Source: Sycobia sp. Sy_11 (taxonomy: Eukaryota > Arthropoda > Insecta > Hymenoptera > Epichrysomallidae). Taken from it: a DNA stretch of 64,000 nucleotides. Location of the stretch: positions 853,501 to 917,500 of the forward strand of contig JACCIC010000018.1 of NCBI GenBank assembly GCA_018907035.1. Reading direction: 5' to 3'. The notes beneath the pieces are model-generated. The model was given only the letters and a program-made list of their open reading frames with translations. It was not told the DNA's origin and searched no databases. Shown piece by piece: positions 24,501 through 37,720 of this stretch. Position 1 is the first letter of the stretch; each line of letters starts with the position of its first letter. Made by a program: the position numbers and the translations under genes.

Positions 24501-27500
24501 AATTCCTAAATATATTTATTTATAAGAAATAGAAATTGTTGTTTGTTATAAAAAAATTGTTAATACATCCACTAAATAATCTATCGATTCAAATTAATGA
24601 CGATAAAAAATTTTTTTCTTACCTTTGATTTCTTCGATTCGACTTTGATTAGCTGCCAATTCAGCTTGGAATGCCTGATGCTTTTGTAACTTTTTGATTT
24701 TATCCTCAAGACTGGAAACCTGACCTTTCGACGCTTCAGCTTCGAGTTTCTTCTGTTTTTCACCTATCCATGATTCAGCCTCTGCGACGTCCCTTACAAA
24801 TTGCGCATGCAGCAAGCCAGCTTCCAATCTCAATTTCCTGGAGTTGCATAAATTGCGAATGTGCGCACGCCTTTGAATAACCTCGTTCAGCCTACCAGCA
24901 ATCGTACGGGATTCGAAATGATTTTGAGAAAGAAGCTTGCTACCATGCTCTTGTAAAGCATTCAACTTGTCTTCCTGAGTAAGCAGCAATTTTTCAAACT
25001 CATTGTGTTTTTTAACTTGAGCATCAACTTCTTCGACAGATATGCCGAAATTATCGTTACTTAACGCAGCTTCTTGCGTTGTCGATAAATTGTCCAGCTG
25101 TTTCGCGTCGCGAAGGAAGAAATGAAGATCTATAAGTTGATCTAGATGAATCTTCTTTTGCTGCCAAGCTCTATGAAGCTTTTGCCTTTCCTCCAATAAT
25201 TGGCTGCATTTTTCTTCAACCTCCTTTTCATTGAAAAATATAAAAATATTTCATAAATCACTATTTAATTTCTAATCTCATTATTATCAACTTATTTTTT
25301 TTTCTGTTTATACTTACACTGGCTGCATAATGTCCCGTTTGAACCATGGCTTCACCAAGGTCTAATACGGAACTAAAGGTATCTTCACGTGCCTCGATTT
25401 CACCCTTCAAAGCTTCGTGTTCAGCTTTCAAAATTTGCGCACTGGCTGCATCGCGAACGTTATCTTGTGTTGACATTGTGGCGCACAGTCCAGCCGTCCA
25501 ATTTATTAAATCTCGAACCTGCATATCATAATTTGAATTATATAATTTTATTCATCAATAATTGAATTGTCATTAATTAGAAAGAAAATTCTTAATTTCA
25601 TATACAATCATCAAATCACCTGTGTTAAGAACCTTTGGAGGTCGCAGCTGGCTTGCAATTGGTCACGACGATGCGCCGATCTCTCTTTCAATTCTTCCCA
25701 ATTTGCCAGTACAATTCTTTGTTGTTGATCGATATGGACAGCATTATTGCCCGGGTAGAGACCTTGCAGTCTCGCAGCATCCTCAACTAGGACCTGCAGT
25801 TGAGCTTCGAGAGCGACCAAGTCGTTTTCAAAGCCTTCGTGCCGTCTAATTAAAGCTAGAACCGAGTTCAAGTCTCTACCAAGATCGTCTGGTAAAGCAA
25901 CTTTTTTCTCTTGAATACGAGACAGTGCTTCTGCTACATCTCGATGGAATCGGTGAATTTCGCCAGCAGCTTGTAATCGCTGCTCACGATTTCGTACAAG
26001 TTTTAACAGATGTTGCCATGATTCTCTAAAGAGAAAAATGTATATTACATTGAAATAATTCTTATTTATTTTATAATGGGTAATATCATTGCTATAATGT
26101 TTATTTGAAAAAATGTAATATTAAATAAATCAATGCGACATGTTGTTGAACCGTATAATCGGAGATAATCATTATTCGTGTAGAAATATCAATGTTAATA
26201 GAGTCTTTATATATTATTTATATTACTAATATATATATACAATATGTATTTCATTTCATAAATTTACAAATATACAATCCATACAATTTCATAGTAATCT
26301 TAATTAATAAATATTTATTTTTGCATATTTTGTTATTAAATATAAATACATATCCACGTTATAAAAATTAATAGATACACAATACTATACCACACAAGCA
26401 TAAATGCTTTTTTGTGTTATATATTTATACCAAAAACCATATTGATTATTATGTAAATTCTAAAACAACGTATTAAATTTAAGCAAGACTGTACACGCAA
26501 ACTTACCCAATTGATGCATGCAACTGAGCCACCTCGAGTACCGGATCGTCATCATCTTTTCTAATAAATTTATATACAAAACATAGTGAACGTTAGTACA
26601 CCCAAATCCCTTCTATAAATCATGCGAGACCTTCATAATAAGTATAAGAGAATATAACTCTTACATAAATATGTGTAGTTCGTAAACATATTTTTTTTTA
26701 TTTTGTTATTAGCATGCATTAATTTAGACAAAAACATTATTTTATAATACACACACTTTTCAATCCTAATAACCGAGTTAAAAAATCAAACTGTTCATAC
26801 CAAACATATTTTCAATTCTTTCTTACCCAAGCTGTTCTTGTCGCTTTTCTATATCCTGAATGTAAGGAGTCTCGTTGGCTATTAGCTTCTTAGCTAGAAC
26901 TTGACACTGATTAAACCTCTCGGAACCAGCCTCTATCCTATGTTTGAAATCGTTGAACTTTGCTTGTAAGAGCAACAAGTGTTCATAGTCCTGTCCATAG
27001 TCCTCCGAGGCGGCAGACTGTTCTTGTTCTTTGATCCATTGCTCGAGCTCTCTACTCTCTAAGAAATATTCGTGACGGTACATGCTTTCCATAAGCCGCT
27101 GCTGTCTTAGAGTAGCTAAGCGCTGCAACGATCTGACCTGTTGAGCAATTGCTTGCTGCTTGTTCGCAATTGCCTTACTGTCTGGATGCTTTGTGTTAAT
27201 CATCGAGGCAGCCGTATTGCCCATTTCAGTTACAATACCGTTGTACGTGTCCAGTTCGAGCTCTAATGTCTGAAAAAGAAAATAAATAATTGAAGTCAGA
27301 TAAAAGAATTTTAAATTAAAATTAATTCTTACTATTACAATTTGCTACAATTGCTACAAAACTCACTTTATGCTTCGTCAGTAATTTTGTGGCTGCATCG
27401 CGATCGCGACCATAGTCTGTTGAGTTAAGAACGTCGTTCTTTTCAGCTAACCAACTTTCTACTTCACCCGCTTCAAAGAAAAATTCTTGGGCTCGTAATG

Positions 27501-30500
27501 ATAGGTCAAGAGCATGGCTTCGTTCGGTTGCCTTATCCCGGAGATGCTTCCAGGAATCATTTAATGTGTCGCATAATTCTTGAATCTTAAAAAGAAAAGG
27601 AGACGATTTTAAGAAAAAAATAATGTACCAGGATTTAGTTTTATAAAATTTCAAAACATGTGAATTGCTCAATAGTTATTGTATTAGGACAAATGTAAGA
27701 GGAAGCTAAAATAAAAAATACAATAGTTTATTGCTGAGACAGCATTGTGAATTTCATGCATGAACATCAACAGCCAAACATCTTGAAGTTTTGAAAAGAA
27801 TTAAAATCGTGTACAGTAACTGCGTAGAAATTCAATTAATAAATAAAAATGATATAATAACGGACGATAATCCTATTAAAAAACTTCTATTATAAATAAA
27901 ACAGAAGCTAAAAACAAAGTATATCTAAAGCATTCTCTGAGTAACTTTGCAATTGTGCTAAATCATCACGCATTTTCAGAAAGCGCACGCTTTTTGTATT
28001 TTGATTCTTGCGTACGCTTTTGGCTCAATACTTCTTCTCCTTACCTCGATTAATATAAAAGGTGTAACAGTGCTCCAGCTGTGTAAAAATCGTAGTACTG
28101 TACTCGTTTTTTTACTTGATGGAAATTTATTGTTTTCATATATGTTTAAAAAAAATTTTAAAGTATGTAAAATTTATATCCCAGATAAATATTAAAGTAT
28201 ATAAAATCATAGAGAATGTGATATTATATAAAGATGTCGATAAATGATAAATCATGTTGCCGATGGTATGTATATGAAATGTCAAGTGTTATAAAACTCG
28301 CCAATCTTCACAAACCATATTACGGTTGTGAAATTACACTATGGAAAAGTGAAATATAACTTTTCCTTAGTTATTTATTATATATAAATTATCTCACTAT
28401 GCTACAAATGAAATAATGGAATATAATATAAATAATTTTAAAAGTTTAAATATTGTAAATCAAATAAGAAACTTTACAGACGTTATTTTTATTATAAATT
28501 AATAATTAAACATGAAATTAACGATGCCCCAAATTTGTCATATGGATTTTAAATTTTATTCATTTATCTGGTATATTAAATTATGAGTTCAAATTTAAAA
28601 TTTCTTACCTTCTTGCGTTCTGGATGTTCTAAGTCGATAAGTCCTTGTCCAGAAGAAAGAGTTTTCATAATCATTGGTTCATGCCCCGTTAGTTCGGCTT
28701 CAAATTTCTTATGCTTCTTATGGAGGGACTGTGTTTGATGCAAATTTTGACCCATCATTGTAGAAGACGCTTGAGGTAAATGGTCGTTAATCCATTGTAG
28801 TTCTGCATCTAATTCGAATCCAAATTTATGGAACCGTAAGCTCTCTTCTAAGGCTTCCCGGCGTCTTTTTGCCGGCTCTTTTAGACTTTGAAACCTGATT
28901 AGCAAAAAATTATTTAGTAGTCTCTATATTATAAGGAAATGAATGTAATATTTTTAAATTACTTTTTCTGAGTAGCTTGACTAGTTTTCAGAATGTTAGG
29001 TGCATCAAAGTGACCCTCGTGAGCCATTTCCTGACCCATCGTCACAAGATCATTCACCTTTTGTTCCCATTGCATCAATTTCGTCTCCAAAATTTGATGT
29101 TTCTTCAATAGATCCTTACAACTGCGTAGATCTTTTCCGACCTGTTTGCTCGAAAGAGAGCTTTCAATTTCTTCCAAGTCTTGTCGAGCATCCTCAATAA
29201 TGCGATTATAACCATGTTGCGCAGCTGCTTGGCGCAATCGTCTACCTTTCTCGAGTGAAAGAGTAACTAATTGATCCCACTGATCATTTAAGTCCTTCAA
29301 GATTTTTCCAACGTCATCAGATCTGTAATGACAATTTAATAATTCATACAATACTTATGGTAATCCATCTGAATTATAATATAAATTTCATTTTACCTAT
29401 AGTTTTCTTCGGATATAAGAGCTTTTCCTGCTTTATTGACAGCTCTCAGTTGACCTTCATTAGCTCTAAGTTCTCGCTCAAAAGCTTCGTGTTTTTGGAG
29501 TTTACGTTCCAAGTTATTTAAATCTCGGTAAGTCTCATCAGATGCAGTTTTCATTTTGTCACTCAACCAATCTCTCAAATCGTCCACTTCTGCCGAAAAT
29601 TGTTGATAATATTCAGAAGCTTTAAGAGCTGCTCGCCTTCTTTGTGCAGCATCTTTCACTGCTGTTCGACGTCCAAGCACTTGATTTCGCTTATCATTGA
29701 TACTGAAATGCAGTTTAATTATTTTATTATCCATTTGATGAATAAATGAAAGAAATTAAAGAAATTTTATAACTAACATTTCACTTGCTATCGAAACAAA
29801 ACTAAACTAAATAGTATTTTCATTTTGAAATGAAGGGATTTATTCATTTGAAATTTTTGTCTTATACGTTTGATAAATAATACGATTAAAATTTATGAAA
29901 AATTCATACTTGTTTTTATCATAATGATTCTGAGCAATAAGCTTATCTGCAATATCGCTAAAAACTTTCAATCTGTCATCCTGGGCATGAAGAGTATTTT
30001 CGAATTTCTCATGCTGTTTTAATAAAGCTTCAACATCATCAAGAGATTCTCCAAGATCGGCAAATTCCAGAAACGTAGCGTGGGAGCTGGTGGTTGCATC
30101 GATTTGATCGGCCTCCCGATTGAACTGCTGCAGTTCCAGACACTGATCTAACCAGACTTGCTTGGCTAACCAAGTGGAAGACACGGAATCGTAAAGACCG
30201 CGCAGCTTATCCTGGCGCTCGTTTACTTCATTTAGATTTGGATTTCTAGATAGTAACTGATTTCCAAGCGCTTCCACTTCCCGAAACCTAAACATTAGAA
30301 GTAAAATTAGTTTTTATTTTTTGTAATCTCTATTTATTATTTATCAACAATAAAAAAAAGTAAAAAAAAATCGTGTGAACTATTTTTGTAATCCTTTCGA
30401 AATGTATTCTAAATGTTATGAAAAATGCGACTTTTTGCACAAAAGTATATGCACATAAAAGATAAAATACAGCGACAAAACGAATTTAGCTAATTCAATC

Positions 30501-33500
30501 GAAATCAGACACGTACTCGTCCTCCTTTGTTTTAATCTCGTCGCCAAGTTCCACATGCTGCTTTCTCAGCCTTTCGGCAGTCGCGATATCCCTCACTGGC
30601 TCTTCAACTTTCATAGTCTCATGCGTGTCGTTTGCCCAGCTTATCAAATTCTTAGAGCTATTCATGAATATTTGCTGGCCCACGGCATCCTCAAGCCTAG
30701 ATCGTCTCTCCAGAGCTTTTGTCTGTACCTGCTTCCAAAGATCACGTATTCCATTTTGCCGAGCATTCACATTATTTAATTCATTGGGATATGTGCTCTT
30801 GACACTGTTGGCCAATAAGTTAACTTTGCGGACCTAAAACAGCATCGCTAATATTAATCTTTCACATACCTCTAAGATTATTATCTCATAATCCAGCTTT
30901 GATAAATAATTTTCAGGCTGCGTAATTAACAGTACGGATAATTTTGAACATTTTTTATATACCTTTTCCTCCACCGGTGCTAATTCACGCTCGAGATGCT
31001 GATGTCGCCTCTGCAGCGCCTGAACGGTTTTCAGGTCGGGTCCGATTTCTGCCGTGTCGAGCTGCGTTATCTTCTCTAGCATCCAGTCGTGAGCCTCGTC
31101 GCACGTTCTGTTAAACAGCTCGACACTCGACGCGCCCTCCAAGCTCTTCTCCTTCTGAGCCTTCAGCCAATTCAGGTGATCCCATAACTGATGTATGTGT
31201 CTCTGCCTTGCTCTGACCTTGTCCAGCTGGCTGTGTCCCTGCTTTACAAAGTCATCAACCGCGGCGTCGATGGCCTCGACGCGTTTGCCCGAGGCCGACA
31301 GGTCCGTGAGAAATTTCTCGTACTTCCTTCGCGCTGCCTCGACGTTGTCGCGCGAGTCATCCGCCTTCAGCATTTTCTCCCGGTCCTTTATCCATTTCTC
31401 GAAGTCGTCGCATTCCCGGTAAAAGCCGTAGAGGCGAATCGCAGTCCTCGAGAAGAGCGTGTCGACGTTTGGCCAATTCTTGAAGCTGGGCGTACGTATC
31501 GTTGATCTTCTTCATACGCTTCTCCAGGTTGTCGGCGTCATCGACGGCCCGTCGCCTGCTCGCGGGCTTTACCGCAGATCGCGTTGATTTTACACGACGT
31601 ACCGGGACAACTTGTCTGACCATTCGAGTTTTCTTTACGCGTTGTGTTACGCGAACTCGTTCGGGCTTTCGTACTTGTACCTGCATATTTAAGAAATGAA
31701 AGAAATTATGGTGGCGGTACATTTCTAATAAACGTATTTACAAACAATAGTAATTTCAACACTTTTTTGTGCCATCTATTCTAAACTGATTATAAAATAT
31801 ATTTAATGAATAAAAACGAAACAAAAATTGTCTTCTTAAAAATAATACAAGTGAATGAGTAAAAATAGTGCTAAAGAGTAGTAGTAACAGTTGATTATAT
31901 AAGCTTTAAATTAAAATACTTATTTCTTATTTTAAAATTATTCAATTACTCGCTATATTTATGCAATTATTTTAAGTGCTTCAAAAAATAATGTTCGCTT
32001 ATGTTCTATCCTTCTAGATATGTAATATATTTTTAACGATATATGTTCTTACACGAAGTTTACATTATGGAAAATTGATTAGTACATTATATGTAACGTA
32101 TTTAAGATTCTTTTGAAATTCAATATATTATCTTTGATGTATTTATAAAACAGTAAATATTCTAAAATAATAATTCCTGCCAACTCTTACCTGTATAACT
32201 TTGGGTTCGATTTCGCGCACATATGTCGCAGGCACGAAACCATCCGTCCCGTCTGGTTTCCTCACGCTCCACCAATCCGGGTTCGTTTTGTTCAATAGCA
32301 GCATAATTTCGCCCTTGCCCATCTGCATGCCTTGCCCATTGAACGGATACAAGCTCCTGACCTGCGGCACAAGCCTCTCCTCCAAAACGGTGCGTGGCTC
32401 GGTGCGCTCGACAATTTCGTCGACCCACTCGTCCTGGGGCACGAGTCTCACCTCCTGCGTCCACTCGTCCTGCTCGAGTTCGGCCAAAGGCTCGGCCTGC
32501 TCGTTATCGGTGACTTGAGAAAGATCCGTCTGTAAAGCAGATACACCCGCGCGCTGCAAACGTTCCGCCTGGGTATTCAGGGACTGGAGATCACCTCGGT
32601 AAGCGTTGAGCTCGCCCTCCAAATCCTTATGTCGCTGCAAGAGCGCTTGAGCACTGGGCTCGTCCACGCCGTAATCCTCCGATGCGACGATGGCCATTTT
32701 TTCCTTCATCCAAGAGTCCGCTTCGTTTGCGTCCGCGCAAAACTGAAGAGCTTCCCCGGCTTCCTCCAACTGCTTTTTTCTCAAAGCAAGTAATTCTTCC
32801 AGGACACGCCAGTGCTCCTGAAGCGATTCGAGTCTGTTTTCGATTTCTGGAGCAGACGGGTGCTGCTCGCAAACTAATTTACGACCCGCTTGGCAAAGCT
32901 GCTCCGATTTTGGCCTTCGAGTTTTGGTTTCGTCTTCTAGCGCTTTATGCTTCTGTTGCAACGATATCAGCGCTCTCACATCTTTCGCCAGAATTCCCGC
33001 CCTGCATATTCTCTGCCTCTCGATCAACCATGATTCTTCGTCCTCGTGGTCTTGAAGAAAGTGGAAGAAATTTCGCGCGTCTTCCAATCGCGCCTTTCGC
33101 TCTTTGCTATACTCCCCTAACTGCCCGTAAGCCTTATTGAGCTGATCCAGTTTCGATTCCAAAATCGCGGCTTCTTTGCTGAGGGCGGGCGCATCTTGTT
33201 GCGCTTGTGCCGCGACCTGAGCCTGAACTTGCGTCGCCTGCCTAACGAGCCTACGCTGGCTCTCGCCCAACGCCGTGACCTGCAGTTCTTGCAGACTGTG
33301 CCTCTGCAGTAGGTCCTCGACGCCCAACAAATGCGGGCCCACCTCCGTGCTTTGGAAGCTTAGCTGCAACTCCTGTACACTGGCCAGCGTCGTCTCTATT
33401 TCTCGCATGAGACTCATTAGTGCGCAGAGTGCCGACAGATTCAGCTTATGCCTGTCGAGTAGACCAAGGAGCTCTCGCCAGCGTTGCAACACCTGCTGCT

Positions 33501-35735
33501 CTCTCGCACGAACACGCTCGAGCCCGTGGTACTTTTCGCGGACGAGTTCCTCCGACATGTTGGTGAGGTCGTGGAAGCGCTCCTCGCGTGCCAGGATATC
33601 AGCACTGATGGCTTCGTGTTTTTTCACCGTCGCGTCGACCTGGGCGAGATTGCTGCCGTAACGTGGATCCGACAGCACCTGTATCATCTCCTTGAGATAG
33701 CCCTCGCGCAAGACGCTCTTACGCTCGAACTTGTAGTTGAGCTGCTCGAGGCGTTCTTGACGCAGCAGCTCGCTCCTTAGAGCGACCTCACGCCTGTGCT
33801 CAGCACGCTCTAACTCGATCCATTTGCGCTCTATGTCGTTTACCAGTTGACCCTCTTGCGGGACGAACGCCGGCTGATTTAAGGATTTGAGTCGGGTGTT
33901 GATAGTGGAAATAGAGGGCCTCGATCTCCGAGCGCTCCTTGTACTTGGGTGGTTTTTCGATGGTGCGGTACTGCTTGAAGGAGAGCAGCTCGCGCTGAAT
34001 ACCTTCTAGGGAATTAGGGAAGTTACGATCTTCGAGCACTCCGATCTTCAACTTGATCCACTCAAGTAAGTCCGTTGTAAGCTTTCCATAGTGAATCTTC
34101 ATCTTGTCGGCGTCCATCATTTGGCCAACGATCTGTGGGATAAGATTCATTGTTCAATGATTACACAGAACTCCAAATTCCATAACCGACTTAAAGAAAA
34201 TAACTGAACATTTCCTATAGATAATTTTTAAGATTCTGAATACATGCCCAGTGAGTATTTTCTTTTAAAGCGTCAGTAATTTTGCAAAAATCGAAATTAG
34301 GAATCTTGAGGTTTCTGGGCTTGGAACTTTTAGGTTTAGGTCTTATATTGGTTTAATTATTGTGTTTCTGGGATATATTTAAAAGGTGTCAGTGAAGTTA
34401 TTTTTCAAATATAAAAAACTCTTGACACTCTGGCTACCTAACGTATTTGAATTTAACATGCCAAAAAATTTATAGGAGAATTTACAGATAAAATTTCGAA
34501 AATTGATTTTTGAATTTCTACTTCTGTGCGATTTTGTAGCAGAACGAATATATTATACTATAAGTCATTTGTGTAAATGAAAATTGACAGATTACAGATA
34601 ACGATAAAAAAAAGTAGGTGGAACACTCACGTTTGCGATTCTTTTGCCGCTCTTGATTTCGTTCTTCATCCTGGCAAAGGTGTGATAGTAAGACGCTACA
34701 TAGGTCATGATAGATTTCTCGTCTGGTCGAGCCGTATCGACGTCCTCGGCGTCGAGGAGCCGCGGTATGCCCAGTTCCGAATTCGCTACGTCGAAGGCAT
34801 AATTCAGATTGTCGATGTGCTTGGTTTGCTGGAGCTCCGACCAATTCACCAGGTCCGGACGGTGGGCGTGAATGAGGGCGTTGAAGCCCAAGCCGCTGCG
34901 CCATGATCCTGACAAGGAGAAAGAACAATATATTGCAACAGAACATCATCAATGTTATTTAGCTAGAGTTTCCTTGCAGTCCTGTATGATATGCAAGGAG
35001 AATTTTTATACGTGGGTATTTAGATGGTTTTTGTAAATAATCCAAATTCAACGGGCATTGTTTACAGGATTTACTGACTTTGCTCTCAAAATGGCATAGA
35101 CATAACTCGATTTATCCACACGAAGTTTTTTTATGTACTAATAGAAATTATAGTTATTTAAAAATAAATCCTAATTGCTTAAAATTTATTTATTATCGCT
35201 CTTACAGTCTTTGTAAAATAATATAATTTATGATTATATAATGACAATCAGATTATCGCTGTTTAGAATCAATCCCGTAGAATAAAAAATAAAAATGAAT
35301 ATTCTATTATTAGTAAAAAAAAATTTTATAATTATTAATTTTTATATAGAGTTGATATAGAAGCATAAATTGAATCTGAGCTCAACTATCTATATAAAAA
35401 ATCATTATTTTCGTTTTATTTGCGGCAATCCATAATTTTATCACTTAGGTTGTTATCATCTTGCAACAGAAAAAATACAAAACAATTAAGTGATAACGTA
35501 GCATTTAACTGCTTTAGCAATAACGCATTTTTTTTATTGCGTATTCAATTTAATTCACATTTTAACAAAGTGTCTCATTGTTAGTGGTATAGATCATCAC
35601 TATTCATATTTGACGATCCTGATAAACGAATATTATGTACACGTGTTATGAAAGTATTTATTGGAAAGAAAATGTGAAGTTTAATCACCGAATTAGAACA
35701 GCGAATCATTGATCTCTTTGAAACCAAAAGCCTCG

Positions 35736-35798
<63 letters not shown>

Positions 35799-36417
35799 GA
35801 ACTATTGATGATCGCTGAAGAATTTCATAAATCGAGATAGATATTTTTTTCACCGAGGCATTGACTCAGCGAGAATTTGCTCGTCCTCGCGACTGGACAT
35901 AACCCAGCGATATATAAACCAATAAAAAAAAGAATCTCAGCACAGTACAGATCGTCGTTAAACATAGATTTATCGCAGACGCGATATTCTTTGCCGAGAC
36001 GACAGTCGCCGCGCGTAACAACAACAACAACGACGACGACGACGACGACGATGATGAAAAAAAAAACTAAAGAAAACGAGAGATAATGTCAAGCAGTATG
36101 GAGAGAATAAAGACAAAAATAAACTCACCGGTGAAGTCTTGGATATTGACGCCGGGGTAGCCGTTGGTCTTCCTCTGGCACCAGAGCAGCAACGCGTCCT
36201 TGGCCGACTTCTTCTCGCTGCTCTCGTTCTCCTCGTCCACGTCTATCTCGATCTCTTGGATTTGGAATCGGAGAATTATCGTCCATATTAATCCGAGGAT
36301 GAGCCGCGGATTGCCGTCGACGATATCCTCCGCGCCGATACTCTCCAATCTTACCTACATATAGACGCGCGTGTAGACGACGGAGTATAGATACTTGTAT
36401 ATTTATGTACGTGTTTG

Positions 36418-36464
<47 letters not shown>

Positions 36465-36603
36465 GCGCGTTCGCGATTTCTCCGGTTTCATTTTTCCTGC
36501 TTTATATATATAAAATACATACTACTCGTATACATGGCTACTTAGAGTTAGAAATCACTGTATGCTTCAAAAAAAGCCAAGTGGAAATGTTCAGTGACCA
36601 GAG

Positions 36604-36653
<50 letters not shown>

Positions 36654-37641
36654 GAAAACTCGAAAATCCAGAACTTAACAAAAGAAGAGGGAAAAAAACA
36701 CTTGTTAAGTACAGTTAAATTTTTACCAATCTCGTATATCGGAGCTGCGCCGATTGCTTAACCGGTATAATTAAATTTTTAAGCGCTTAGCCAGTCGCTC
36801 GGCCGAATTCAGAAAACAACTTTTTAAAGGACAGCGAGCTGTAGGATCTTATAATTTCCTTCATATTCTCGCGTCTATAGACGTCTATGCTTGTGAAAAA
36901 GATGTATTTCGGTTTCATTGCAAGAGTTTTCAATTCTACTACTAGAGCACAGTTCTTCATGAAAGTAAAGATTCTAAAAAGGATAAGTTTTGCCTTTTTC
37001 TTTCCTCTCTGTGTTTGTTTGTTTGTTCGTTTGTTTGTGCCTGTGTTTGTGCCCCCTCCCCCTCTCCGTTTGTGTATGCGTGTATTTACAGCTAAACTTC
37101 ATATACGGAAAATGTTTTTTAAATCGTTATAGTCGAACAATTCAATAGCATCAACATAGATTTTTCCCCTCCCAATATCTAATTATCTGCTGAAGCAACG
37201 ACAGAGCAGCAACGAACAATGATTAACGAGTTCCACCTATTCCCTCTCCCTCCCCCTAATTTTTTTTCAATGCGATTACATCGGAAATAGCAATGATACA
37301 AGACCGCGCCTAGTTAAACGTATCGGTCATTGGCTTAATTGCCCCTTACGAACATTTAAAAATCCAATTAACAGTGTATAGCTTCTACATAGTTCTCTGT
37401 ATAGAGGAGGCTGCATTGGAAATATGAATGCAATTATACAGCATCCTTACGTAAATTTTTTTTATCATTATATATAATATAACTACTTTCTTTTCTTTAT
37501 AATATATATGTTCCCAGTCTAACGTAATTGGCTTAAGGTTTTTTTTTCAGAAGAATTCACAGTAACTTTATAATAACATATTTTTATGGGTAGTTCTAAT
37601 ATCTCTATATATTTTATCGAAATATGTATAATTGAATACTG

Positions 37642-37720
<79 letters not shown>

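Noticed and set aside
27586..28608. Hidden karst exon in the 1-kb intron 11
   Set aside because: The flanking exons join in phase 0 and the protein sequence is continuous across the junction without it.
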